From: CAKOSP01 sp964369845
GTDB lineage: Bacteria > Bacillota_I > Bacilli_A > RF39 > UBA660
Assembly: GCA_964369845.1 (NCBI GenBank)
Contig: CAYJFJ010000013.1
Location: 1 to 31,855 of the forward strand
Reading direction: 5' to 3'
Length of the DNA stretch: 31,855 nucleotides
Shown here: one piece after another, positions 14,291 through 22,242 of the stretch
Layout: every line of letters starts with the position of its first letter
Numbering within the stretch: position 1 is the stretch's first letter
The notes under the pieces: generated by a model
What the model saw: only the letters and a program-made list of their open reading frames with translations
Database searches by the model: none
Told to the model about the DNA's origin: nothing
Made by a program: the position numbers and the translations under genes

Positions 14291-15169
14291 ATGGAAATTA
14301 AAGAATATATAAAGGATATAAAAAAAAGTAAAGAACTTGTCATAGCTAAACAGGAGGCTATAAAATCTTATAAAAAAATGTTGCAAAAGGGTAAAGTAAA
14401 GCCAATTATAATGCTTTTTTCATTTGGTTCTTCACTATTATCTTTACCATTTATAATTAAAAATTATAACACATTTTATAGTCAAGTTGATGTTGATAAA
14501 AATGTGTATATGAATGGAGAAATTTCTTACAGTAATGAAGTTGATTATCATAACAATGAATCGCTAAATGATTATATTATTTGCTATGATGATTTGAATT
14601 TTAATGACAAAGGATTTTTTGAAGTAGATGTGAAACTTATGGGAATTGAATCAATTTACGAAAATTCTCCAGAAATATTTATTAAAGCTACACTAGATAA
14701 TAATATAAATTTACTTAGTGGAATGCTTTATGACAGAACATCTAAAATTACAACAAATTATTTACTTGATGATGAGTATGCTGTTGCTAATACTTTAGTT
14801 TATATTGATAGTTTTATAACCGATGAGGAATTTGAGATTGTTCAACAAGGTAATGCTGCTCGCAATTTAATTTTTATTCCACTTTTATTTATAGGAGCTA
14901 TGTTAATTGATGTTTGGGTTGATGTTTACTTGATTGATGGAGGATTATTTTTTGACAGAAAAAAAATAAAGAAAAAATTGAAATCTTCGGAAAAAGATCT
15001 AAAAGGTGTAGTTTTAAATATACTTAAACAAACTGATGATATAATGGAGTACATAAATTCTATAGATTTAAATTCATTGACAGAAGAAGAAAGAAAATTA
15101 GTGAATTCTGTTATTAATGAGTTAGAATCGGTTAATAATACTAATGGTAATTATAAAAGAGTAAGGTAA
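14291..15169 (+). CDS. Unrecognised two-helix membrane protein
   Basis: 292 residues, unknown family. The basic N-terminus (1-38) should be cytosolic. Transmembrane helix 1 is about 39-56. An acidic extracytoplasmic domain of about 130 residues follows (MGIESIYENSPEIF and nearby strands), then transmembrane helix 2 (about 192-215). The cytosolic tail begins with a dense Lys cluster and ends in a helical, coiled-coil-like region. AAGGTG (14279-14284) precedes the ATG, four bases after the upstream stop, so it is translated with the 470-residue protein. The layout would suit an extracytoplasmic sensor or anchor that recruits that protein; this is inference. The stop codon lies in the terminator loop. 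Confidence 0.78.
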   Translation: MEIKEYIKDIKKSKELVIAKQEAIKSYKKMLQKGKVKPIIMLFSFGSSLLSLPFIIKNYNTFYSQVDVDKNVYMNGEISYSNEVDYHNNESLNDYIICYDDLNFNDKGFFEVDVKLMGIESIYENSPEIFIKATLDNNINLLSGMLYDRTSKITTNYLLDDEYAVANTLVYIDSFITDEEFEIVQQGNAARNLIFIPLLFIGAMLIDVWVDVYLIDGGLFFDRKKIKKKLKSSEKDLKGVVLNILKQTDDIMEYINSIDLNSLTEEERKLVNSVINELESVNNTNGNYKRVR

Positions 15170-15186
15170 ATACTCTTTTTATTTTG
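15155..15186 (+). terminator. Terminator of the 12875-15169 operon
   Basis: AAAAGAGTA (15155-15163) pairs with TACTCTTTT (15171-15179) and T-rich DNA follows. The stop codon (15167-15169) is in the loop. Confidence 0.75.
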
Positions 15187-15218
15187 AAGTTATCAAACTA
15201 TTTGTAGGAGTGATTTTT

Positions 15219-16523
15219 ATGCAAAGGCGTTTATTAGGATTGACTATACTTTTTTGCACTGTATCAATATTCTTAATTGGTATTGGTTTTTCTGCTTTAA
15301 ATGTAAACCTTTATATAAGCGGGGAAGCTGTTATTTCATCTCTTGATGATATTTATAAGGATGAAGACTTAATGGGGAGTGACCCTATATTAACGCCATA
15401 TTTAATACCTGTAACTATAAGTGCTACTGGAACTGTTAGTAAAGCTGATTTATCTTCTAAGTGGTATGATTATAACAATAAATCGTGGGCTAATGCTGTT
15501 ATGATTAAAACAAAAGAAGCTGCTAGCTATTATGAAGAAGCTGATGCTGGAGAAATTTTGGATACCTCGTTAATTTCAGCATATTATGTGTGGATCCCTA
15601 GATATGAATACCAAATATTTGATGATTATGATAATGCTGGTAAATGGGGTGAGGATAATGGTGAAGAGCAAGAAATTTATATAAATTTTGTTAGTAATAC
15701 TGAAGAAGTAAAAACATCTACTTCAAAAGGAGAATGGTTCACACATCCTGCTTTTTCAATTGTACGTAATACTTCAGTGGAGCAAATCAGTGGATTTTGG
15801 GTTCAGAAATTTGAATTAACGGGTACTCAGTCTTATCCTACTTCGCTTCCAAATGAAAGTCCTCTTAAAAATTTGAATTTAGCTAATTACTTTTATTCTG
15901 TTGAAAGTATGCCACTTCTTTATAATTTATCAACTAGTGATGTAGATAGTCATTTAATTAAAAATAGTGAATGGTCTGCAGTTGCTTATTTAGCAAACTC
16001 ATTAAATGGTAAAAATAGTGAAATTTATCCAAATACTAACTCTGAGTTTGTAACTGGATGTAGCTCTAATAATGTAATTGATTCTGGTGCATCAGTATGC
16101 TTTGAAGGATTTGGAACTCTTGTTAGTAATATATATAACTCTAGCACCACGGGTAATATTACCGGAGTTTTTGATATGAGTGGTGGTCTTTTCGAAAGAA
16201 CTATGGGAATCATGGCTACTGCAACTGGTGGTTTTTTCTTTTCTCAAAGTGGTTTTATGAATTTAGAACCAGAGTATTTTGATTCTTATCCTTATGGCTC
16301 TGGTGGAAATCAGTATTATAGAAGTGGTTATGGTCAGGCAATTAGTGAAACTGCTGCATGGTATTCAGATTATTCTGTTTTCGTTAGTAATTCTGCAAGT
16401 CCTTGGATAATTAGAAGTGGTGATGCCAGTAGTAAAACTTCTGCAGGTATATTTGCTTTTATGGCTTCAAGTGGTGCTTCTTATTATACTCATGGAGCAA
16501 GAGGTACACTATGGATAAAATAG
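15219..16523 (+). CDS. Secreted protein with FGE/C-type-lectin-like domain
   Basis: 434 residues. The N-terminal hydrophobic helix (about 4-28) ends GIGFSALNVNLYISGEA, a layout I know from many exported proteins of gut Firmicutes. The C-terminal half has the marks of the formylglycine-generating-enzyme (SUMF1) version of the C-type-lectin fold, in order: GFWVQKFELTG (about 192-202, like the yidkyEVT strand), EWSAVAYLANSL (like the tWeeA helix), GVFDMSGGLFERT (about 316-328, like GlyDMaGNvwEw) and WIIRSGDAS with a late ARGTLW (like vlRGGs and iGfR). The two copper-binding cysteines of true FGE are not seen at their usual place; two Cys near 281 and 294 may form a disulfide. It is probably a binding domain, not an enzyme. 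The start at 15219 follows AGGAGTGAT. Confidence 0.7.
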   Translation: MQRRLLGLTILFCTVSIFLIGIGFSALNVNLYISGEAVISSLDDIYKDEDLMGSDPILTPYLIPVTISATGTVSKADLSSKWYDYNNKSWANAVMIKTKEAASYYEEADAGEILDTSLISAYYVWIPRYEYQIFDDYDNAGKWGEDNGEEQEIYINFVSNTEEVKTSTSKGEWFTHPAFSIVRNTSVEQISGFWVQKFELTGTQSYPTSLPNESPLKNLNLANYFYSVESMPLLYNLSTSDVDSHLIKNSEWSAVAYLANSLNGKNSEIYPNTNSEFVTGCSSNNVIDSGASVCFEGFGTLVSNIYNSSTTGNITGVFDMSGGLFERTMGIMATATGGFFFSQSGFMNLEPEYFDSYPYGSGGNQYYRSGYGQAISETAAWYSDYSVFVSNSASPWIIRSGDASSKTSAGIFAFMASSGASYYTHGARGTLWIK

Positions 16524-16539
16524 TTTAAATTATTTTAAT

Positions 16540-16567
16540 TTGCAATATTTATTTGATGTGTTATAAT
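16540..16567 (+). promoter_or_regulatory. SigA-type promoter of the argS leader
   Basis: TTGCAA (16540-16545), a 16-bp spacer and an extended -10 TG-T-TATAAT (16559-16567). No terminator is visible between the preceding gene and this promoter. Confidence 0.7.
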
Positions 16568-16587
16568 ATGGTTGTAAATGCGAAAAA

Positions 16588-16790
16588 AAGAAGTAGTAGG
16601 AAAGTAATATTTTATAGTGAGCTTGTGGTTAGTGTAAATAAGTAAATATCTTTTACGAATGAATCTTTTTAGCAGACTATTAAAGTCCGTAGTGATGCGT
16701 TAAATTAAGAGAGATAGTAACTATTACTATAAATAAGGTGGTACCGCGGAAAGTTTTTCGTCCTTATAGTAATAGGTGCTTTTTATTTTG
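16588..16790 (+). promoter_or_regulatory. T-box leader of argS
   Basis: The T-box core AAGGTGGTACCGCGG is at 16735-16749, followed by TTCGTCC. The terminator pairs TATTACTATA (about 16723-16732) and AAGG with CCTTATAGTAATA (16762-16774) before TTTTTATTTT. Upstream, an AGTA element and ATATTTTA (about 16607-16614) pair with TAAATAT (16643-16649) to form the stem above the specifier loop. GACT/AGTC (near 16675-16687) is the next hairpin. An Arg codon, CGA (16656-16658), lies just 3' of that stem and is the likely specifier, but the loop lacks the usual GAA and the alignment is less certain than in aspS. Uncharged tRNA-Arg would allow readthrough. Confidence 0.93.
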
Positions 16791-16801
16791 AAGGAGAAAT
16801 T

Positions 16802-18487
16802 ATGTATATAGAAGAAATTAGTGAAATATTAAAAGAAGAGTTTTTAAAAAATGGTTATGATGTGCCTGCTTTTGCAGCTAAATCAAATAGACCAGAACTT
16901 TGTGATTTACAGTGTAATGATATTTTTAAAGTTGCCAAAACTTATGGTAAAAACCCAATTGAACTTGGTAAGCAAATAGTTGCATCTATTAATGAACGTA
17001 AAGACTTTAACAATTATTTTGAAAAAGTAGAATTTGTAAAACCTGGATTTATAAATATTAGTTTATCTTTAACATTTATAAATAAATATTTACTTTCTTT
17101 TAATGAAGATATTAAAAATAGTATTAGTCAAAAAAAATCAGAAACTATAGTTATAGATTATGGTGGTCCAAATGTTGCTAAACCACTACATGTAGGTCAT
17201 ATGAGAACTACTAATATTGGCGAATCAATAAGAAGAATTTTAAAATTTTATGGAAATAATGTTATAAGTGATGTTCATTTAGGAGATATTGGTCTTCAAG
17301 TAGGGCAAGTTATATATGCAGTTATTAAAGATAATTTATCTTTAGATGAAATTACAATTGATTATTTAGATTTAACATATCCTAAAATGAGTGCTGCTTG
17401 TAAAGAAGATGAAGATTTAAAAAATGAATGTGCTACTATTACTAAAGAACTTCAAGATGGTAATGAAAAGTATTATAGTATATGGAAAAAGATTTGTGAA
17501 ATATCTGTTAGTGATATGAAAAAGACATATTCATTTTTAGGTTCTAATTTTGATTATTGGTATGGTGAATCTGATGCTCTTAAATATGTCGATGAAACAA
17601 CAGAAGTCCTTAAACCAGTTCTTGAAGAAAGTGAAGGAGCAGTTGTAATAGATGTAAATAGTGAAGGTGAGTCAGAAATGCCGCCACTTATTTATATTAA
17701 AAGTAATGGTGCTTATTTATATGGGACCACTGATTTAGCTACTATTTATCAAAGAAGAAAAGATTTTGATGTGGATAGAATTGTGTATGTTACAGATTAT
17801 AGACAAAATATGCATTTTAAACAAGTTTTTAGAGCTGCTTATAAAGGAAATTTAATAAAAGAAAATTCTTTAGAGCATATTGGTTATGGAACTGCTAATG
17901 GTGAGGATAATAAACCATATAAAACTAGAGGAGGAAAGACTCCTAGACTTGAAGATTTATTAAATGACACAAAAAAAATATTCGTTGCTAAGAGAGAAGA
18001 AAATCAAAATTTAAAAGAAGAAGATGTTAGTAAAATTGCTAAAGCTATATTGAAATTTGCTGATCTTCAAACTGCATACGAAAAAGATTATATTTTTGAT
18101 TTAAATAAATTTTCAGAAGTTAATGGTAAAACTGGACCTTATATAATTTATACTTATTTAAGAATTAATAAAATTATTAAAGAATTTGATGTTCAAAATG
18201 AACTTAGTAATACTTCTGTAAACTTATATGATAGAAATCTTAGAATAAAACTTTTAGAACTTGGTAAACTTTTAGATTTAGCTTATGAAGAAAGAAGACC
18301 TAACTTTATTTGTGATTACTTATATAACTTATGTAGTGAAGCAAACATTTTCTATAGTAATAACCATTTAACAAAAGAAAAAAATAAAGTTATACAAAAT
18401 GATTGGTTAGTGCTTTTCACATTAACTAATAAATGTATTGAAACTTTACTTGATTTACTTGCAATTGAAATTCCTAATGAAATGTAA
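16802..18487 (+). CDS. argS: Arginyl-tRNA synthetase
   Basis: A class Ia synthetase, 561 residues, normal length. It has the N-terminal Add-1 domain (about 1-100), then GGPNVAKPLHVGHMRTTNIG with the HIGH signature as HVGH (130-133). The catalytic core shows LGDIGLQVGQ, YGTTDLATI and DYRQNMHFKQVF; as in most ArgRS the KMSKS loop is degenerate, here around YKTRGGKTPRLEDLL. The C-terminal DALR anticodon-binding domain keeps GPYIIYTYLRI and ends YSNNH...LDLLAIEIPNEM. GAAGGAG (16790-16796) fixes the start. It is regulated by the T-box upstream and ends at a terminator that begins inside its stop codon. Confidence 0.96.
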   Translation: MYIEEISEILKEEFLKNGYDVPAFAAKSNRPELCDLQCNDIFKVAKTYGKNPIELGKQIVASINERKDFNNYFEKVEFVKPGFINISLSLTFINKYLLSFNEDIKNSISQKKSETIVIDYGGPNVAKPLHVGHMRTTNIGESIRRILKFYGNNVISDVHLGDIGLQVGQVIYAVIKDNLSLDEITIDYLDLTYPKMSAACKEDEDLKNECATITKELQDGNEKYYSIWKKICEISVSDMKKTYSFLGSNFDYWYGESDALKYVDETTEVLKPVLEESEGAVVIDVNSEGESEMPPLIYIKSNGAYLYGTTDLATIYQRRKDFDVDRIVYVTDYRQNMHFKQVFRAAYKGNLIKENSLEHIGYGTANGEDNKPYKTRGGKTPRLEDLLNDTKKIFVAKREENQNLKEEDVSKIAKAILKFADLQTAYEKDYIFDLNKFSEVNGKTGPYIIYTYLRINKIIKEFDVQNELSNTSVNLYDRNLRIKLLELGKLLDLAYEERRPNFICDYLYNLCSEANIFYSNNHLTKEKNKVIQNDWLVLFTLTNKCIETLLDLLAIEIPNEM

Positions 18488-18511
18488 CTATTCGTATTGA
18501 ATAGTTTTTTT
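18486..18511 (+). terminator. Terminator of argS
   Basis: AACTATTC (18486-18493) pairs perfectly with GAATAGTT (18499-18506), followed by a T-run to 18511. The left arm begins in the argS stop codon. Confidence 0.85.
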
Positions 18512-18512
18512 C

Positions 18513-18541
18513 TTGTATTTATTTTTTTATAGGAGTATAAT
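18513..18541 (+). promoter_or_regulatory. SigA-type promoter of the glycine-rich protein gene
   Basis: TTGTAT (18513-18518), a 17-bp spacer and TATAAT (18536-18541). The expected start point falls at or next to the ATG at 18548, so the mRNA may be leaderless. An AGGAG (18531-18535) lies in the spacer and would be outside that transcript. Confidence 0.55.
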
Positions 18542-18547
18542 GTAATT

Positions 18548-19795
18548 ATGATAAAGGGTATAAAAATTTCCATAATATTATTTTTTATTTTTATTGTTGT
18601 AGCTATTATCTTCTTTTATATATTTTCTATTGATAAAGAAATTACAACACATTTTTCTGATGAAGAAATATATTCTTTTTATCTTGAACAACCAGATGGC
18701 ACATATAAAGGCTATAATGAAGAGGATTTTCCACCATTTTATTTATTTAATTCAGAAAAATCTTACTGTACTTATGGCTCAAAGCTTTCTTGGGAAAATG
18801 ATGAGTTAAAAATTGCATCTGAGGGTGAAGATAAATGTTATATTTATTTAAATACAGATTCTTTTAAACAAAATTTTTCTTATACTGGCACTACTCAAAC
18901 TTTTGTAGCGCCTTTTGATGGTATGTATAGATTTGAAACTTGGGGTGCTGCTGGTGGTGATAATTCTTCAGTAGAGGGTGGAGATGCTGCTTATACCTCA
19001 GGAAATATTTATTTAAATAGAGGAGATACTTTTTATGTTCAAGTTGGTTATGGACCTAGACCTAATGAAGAAGTAACTAATGTTTATAATGGAGGTAGTA
19101 CTTATCATACTAATGCATCTGCATTAGTATATTATTCTGCTGGAGGAGCTGCAACTGACTTTAGATTAGTTGGTGGTTCGTGGAGTGATACAACTTCTTT
19201 GAATTCTAGAATAATGGTTTCTGCTGGTGGTGGTGGAGCTACTCACTATATAATGCCTCTTGCTGGTGCACATGCTGGTGGTTTAACTGGTTACTCTGGT
19301 CAAACTTATGATGTTTTAAATGGTCTTCAATTATCTATAAATGGGGTTGCAAACCAGACTGGCTCAATTGCTGTAAGAAATGATGCTTGGCCTGATGATC
19401 CTGTAAATAGAAATGGCTTTTTTGGATATTCTGATAAAGCGGCAGCAAGTTCAGGGTATTATTCAGCACCATCATATTTTGCTTTAAATAAATTGTATTC
19501 AGGATATAGCGGTACATCTTTTATTTCTGGACATACTGGTTCGGTTGCTATAACTAGTGAAAATAATCAAGCACCAATAAGTGGCTGCACCACTGGAACT
19601 ACTGATAATAATTGTTCACATCATTACTCTGGATATGTATTTAGTGATACTATTATGATTGATGGAGCAGGTTATAACTGGACAAATGTTAAAGGTGGTT
19701 TAGTTCAGATGCCATCACCTTATGGTGGATTATATTCTCTTGGAAATGGTCATAATGGAGATGGTTTTGCTAGAGTTACTTATTTAGAAAAATAA
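18548..19795 (+). CDS. Membrane-anchored glycine-rich (ALK/LTK-type) surface protein
   Basis: 415 residues. One N-terminal membrane helix (about 5-27), then an acidic spacer with two Cys (near 74 and 97). From about 110 to the end it is a Gly/Ser/Tyr/Ala-rich domain in the pattern of the glycine-rich domain of ALK/LTK receptor kinases and related bacterial and phage proteins: FSYTGTTQTFVAPFDGMYRF, ETWGAAGG, SGNIYLNRGDTFYVQVG, GGAATDFRLV, RIMVSAGGGG and a closing DGFARVTYLEK strand. In that fold, glycine helices pack on a TNF-like beta-sandwich. It probably stays attached and faces outside, binding a glycan or protein; the ligand is unknown. It has its own promoter and faces pyrG. Confidence 0.8.
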   Translation: MIKGIKISIILFFIFIVVAIIFFYIFSIDKEITTHFSDEEIYSFYLEQPDGTYKGYNEEDFPPFYLFNSEKSYCTYGSKLSWENDELKIASEGEDKCYIYLNTDSFKQNFSYTGTTQTFVAPFDGMYRFETWGAAGGDNSSVEGGDAAYTSGNIYLNRGDTFYVQVGYGPRPNEEVTNVYNGGSTYHTNASALVYYSAGGAATDFRLVGGSWSDTTSLNSRIMVSAGGGGATHYIMPLAGAHAGGLTGYSGQTYDVLNGLQLSINGVANQTGSIAVRNDAWPDDPVNRNGFFGYSDKAAASSGYYSAPSYFALNKLYSGYSGTSFISGHTGSVAITSENNQAPISGCTTGTTDNNCSHHYSGYVFSDTIMIDGAGYNWTNVKGGLVQMPSPYGGLYSLGNGHNGDGFARVTYLEK

Positions 19796-19823
19796 AAAAG
19801 GAATTTGTTTATAATTCCTTTTT
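19795..19823. terminator. Bidirectional terminator between the glycine-rich gene and pyrG
   Basis: AAAAAGGAATT (19795-19805) pairs perfectly with AATTCCTTTTT (19813-19823) around a seven-base loop. The pyrG stop codon (19809-19811) is in the loop. Confidence 0.88.
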
Positions 19824-21410
19824 GCTTGATTTGATAAATGAATCAAATAATGGATGTGGTTTTGTAGGTCTTGATTTGAATTCAGGGTGAAATTGACATG
19901 CTACAAAATGTTTATGTGTAGGTATTTCAATAATTTCTACTAAATCGCTTTTTTCATTTATACCGGTGAATAACATTCCTTTTTCTTCTAATATTTTTTT
20001 GTATTGATTATTAAATTCATATCTATGTCTATGTCTTTCTTTTATATTTAGTGTGCCATATGCCCTGGATACCAATGTATTTTCTTTTATGGTGCAATCA
20101 TAATTTCCAAGTCTAAGTGTTCCACCTAAATTAGATATGTCTTTTTGATCAGCCATTATGTCTATGATGTAATTTTCTGATTCGACTTCGAATTCACTTG
20201 ACGTTGCATCTTTTATGTTACATACATTTCTTGCAAATTCAATAACTGCTATTTGCATTCCTAAACAAATACCTAAAAATGGTATGTTATTTTCTCTTGC
20301 ATATTTACATGCTTTTATTTTACCAGCTGTTCCTCTTGAACCAAAACCTCCAGGAATTAAAATTCCATTTATATTTTTAAATGTTTCTTCTAAATTAGTA
20401 TCTTCATTTTCTAATTTTACTGAATCAATCCATGAAATATTTACTTTAACATTATGTTTATATCCTGCATGCTTTAATGCTTCTTTCACTGATAAATAAG
20501 CATCTTCTAAAGCAATGTATTTTCCAACTAATGCAACATTTATTTCTTCATTTAAATTTTCTACTTTTTTAAGTAAGTCATTCCACTTTTTTAAATTACT
20601 TCTTTTATTTTCCAAGTTAAACTTACTTAATATAAGTTCTTCAATGTTTTGTTCATGTAACTTAATAGGAATTTTATAAACATTGTCAACATCTATTGCT
20701 TCGATTATATTTTTAGTAGGAACTCCTCCAAATAGTGAAATTTTTTCTTTTACTACGCTTCCTATTAATCCATTTGATCTGGTTACTAATATATCGGGTT
20801 GTATTCCTAATTTTCTAAGTTCTATAATGCTGTTTTGTGTTGGTTTAGTTTTATATTCGTTTGAACCATATAAATACGGTATTAATGTTGTATGAATAAA
20901 TAGTGTGTTCTCTTTATTTTCTGCTTTAAACTGTCTTAAACTTTCTAGCATTACACTTGATTCAATATCTCCAACAGTTCCTCCTATTTCAGTAATTATA
21001 AAATTTGCCTTACTTATTTTTGCAGCTTCATATATTTTGTTTTTAACTTCATTTGAAATGTGCGGAATAATTTGTATTGTAGCACCAAGAAAGTCACCGC
21101 GTCTTTCTTTTTCAATAACAGAAGAATAAATTTTTCCGTTAGTAATATTTGATGTGTAGTTCAGTTCTTCATCAATAAATCGTTCGTAATGTCCTAAATC
21201 TAAATCTGTTTCGCAGCCATCTGCGGTAACAAAAACTTCACCGTGCTGGACTGGATTCATTGTTCCAGGATCAACATTCATGTACGGATCAAATTTTTGC
21301 ATAAATACTTTGTATCCTTTGGCTTTTAATAATAATGCTACTGATGATGCTGTTATTCCTTTTCCAAGTCCAGAACATACACCTCCAGTAACGAAAATAA
21401 AGTTTGTCAT
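19809..21410 (-). CDS. pyrG: CTP synthase
   Basis: Makes CTP from UTP, ATP and glutamine. 533 residues, normal length. The N-terminal synthetase domain opens TNFIFVTGGVCSGLGKGITA and contains FDPYMNVDPGTMNP, GEVFVTADGCETDLDLGHYERF, ERRGDFLGATIQIIPH and TEIGGTVGDIES. The C-terminal class I glutamine amidotransferase domain has LIPGGFGSRG, the nucleophile elbow GICLGMQ, RHRHRYEFN and the catalytic pair in CQFHPEFKSRP. GGGAGGT (21420-21414) places the start at 21410, not the ATG four codons earlier, which would contain it. I see no reiterative-transcription attenuator of the Bacillus pyrG type in the short leader. Confidence 0.97.
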   Translation of the reverse strand: MTNFIFVTGGVCSGLGKGITASSVALLLKAKGYKVFMQKFDPYMNVDPGTMNPVQHGEVFVTADGCETDLDLGHYERFIDEELNYTSNITNGKIYSSVIEKERRGDFLGATIQIIPHISNEVKNKIYEAAKISKANFIITEIGGTVGDIESSVMLESLRQFKAENKENTLFIHTTLIPYLYGSNEYKTKPTQNSIIELRKLGIQPDILVTRSNGLIGSVVKEKISLFGGVPTKNIIEAIDVDNVYKIPIKLHEQNIEELILSKFNLENKRSNLKKWNDLLKKVENLNEEINVALVGKYIALEDAYLSVKEALKHAGYKHNVKVNISWIDSVKLENEDTNLEETFKNINGILIPGGFGSRGTAGKIKACKYARENNIPFLGICLGMQIAVIEFARNVCNIKDATSSEFEVESENYIIDIMADQKDISNLGGTLRLGNYDCTIKENTLVSRAYGTLNIKERHRHRYEFNNQYKKILEEKGMLFTGINEKSDLVEIIEIPTHKHFVACQFHPEFKSRPTKPHPLFDSFIKSSKKEL

Positions 21411-21450
21411 ATTACCTCCCATGACTGAGAGACAACAGTGGCTCTATTTA

Positions 21451-21479
21451 ACTATACCACAAATTTTTAGTGCTGTGCA
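21451..21479 (-). promoter_or_regulatory. Promoter of pyrG
   Basis: On the minus strand: TGCACA (21479-21474), a 17-bp spacer and TATAGT (21456-21451) preceded by TG-G, an extended -10. The leader to the ATG is about 35 bases and holds no terminator-like hairpin. Confidence 0.5.
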
Positions 21480-21494
21480 TATTTTTTTGAAATA

Positions 21495-21559
21495 TGTCGA
21501 TTGAAAATTTGATGAACTTTTGTCGAATATAAATTTTGTTAACTATTTTACTTTATAAT
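21495..21559 (+). promoter_or_regulatory. Candidate Spo0A-controlled promoter of the spore sigma gene
   Basis: A perfect Spo0A box, TGTCGAA (21521-21527), and a one-mismatch copy, TGTCGAT (21495-21501), lie in the same orientation 26 bp apart. A perfect TATAAT -10 is at 21554-21559. The -35 expected at 21531-21536 is very poor, as expected for a promoter that needs an activator bound next to it. In Bacillus, Spo0A-P activates spoIIA, spoIIG and spoIIE through such boxes. Confidence 0.5.
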
Positions 21560-21582
21560 GAATTTAAGAAAGAAAGGGATAT

Positions 21583-22224
21583 ATGGAATTTGAAAAAATA
21601 GTTAGAGATAATCTTAAACTTATTTATAAAATTGCTGGTTATTTTTATAATGTGGATAAGGAAGATTTAGTTCAAGCAGGAGCTTTAGGACTTATAAAAG
21701 CCTATAAAAAATATGACCCACGGTGTGGGGCAAAATTTTCTACGTATGCACATGATTATATATATGGAGAAATGTATTTACTTGCATCTAGGAAAATTTT
21801 GAAGGTTAATAAAGATACTTTGAAATTATATAAATATGTAGAAAAATCTAGATATGAAAATGCACAAGTATTAGGGTATGTTCCTAATAATTATGAGCTT
21901 GCTAGTATTTTGAACTTGGATATTAATATGATCGAGTTTGCATGTGCTAGTGTTAAAGAATTAATACCGATAGATAGTGAAGATGATAAAGATAGAAGTA
22001 TTCATGAAACATATGCTGATAAATCTAGTTATATAAGTGATGATATTTTTATGCTTTATGATACTTTAGAAAAAGTTCCTGAACCTGAAAAAACTATTAT
22101 AATTGATAGATTTTTAAATGATGAAACGCAAGCTACAATTGCTAAAAAACTTGCTATGACTCAGGTAATGGTTTCTAGACTTGAAAAAAAAGGTATTGCT
22201 AGAATGAGAGAATATATGTCTTAA
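21583..22224 (+). CDS. Sporulation sigma factor, SigF/SigG family
   Basis: A 213-residue sigma-70-type factor, shorter than Bacillus SigF (255) or SigG (260) mainly at the N-terminus. Region 2 shows NLKLIYKIAGYF, DLVQAGALGLIKAYKKYD and AKFSTYAHDYIYGEM. Region 3 is reduced. SIHETYADKS is a mark of the SigF/SigG/SigB group (SIHETV in SigF). Region 4 ends with an ATIAKKLAMTQVMVSRLEKK helix-turn-helix, close to the QSEVAERLGISQVQVSRLEKK of SigF. With spoVAC next, it sits where sigF (spoIIAC) sits in Bacillus, but no spoIIAA/spoIIAB precede it; pyrG is divergent. I call it SigF/SigG-like and do not choose. AAAGGGAT (21573-21580) sets the start. Confidence 0.85.
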   Translation: MEFEKIVRDNLKLIYKIAGYFYNVDKEDLVQAGALGLIKAYKKYDPRCGAKFSTYAHDYIYGEMYLLASRKILKVNKDTLKLYKYVEKSRYENAQVLGYVPNNYELASILNLDINMIEFACASVKELIPIDSEDDKDRSIHETYADKSSYISDDIFMLYDTLEKVPEPEKTIIIDRFLNDETQATIAKKLAMTQVMVSRLEKKGIARMREYMS

Positions 22225-22242
22225 GGGTATATTCTTTTTTTT
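22209..22242 (+). terminator. Terminator behind the sigma gene
   Basis: AGAATATA (22209-22216) pairs perfectly with TATATTCT (22228-22235), followed by a run of T. The sigma stop codon (22222-22224) is in the loop. It separates the sigma gene from spoVAC. Confidence 0.7.

Noticed and set aside
21411..21450. CTP-sensing attenuator in the pyrG leader
   Set aside because: The leader is too short and has no terminator hairpin with a T-run, and no run of G at the likely start point.
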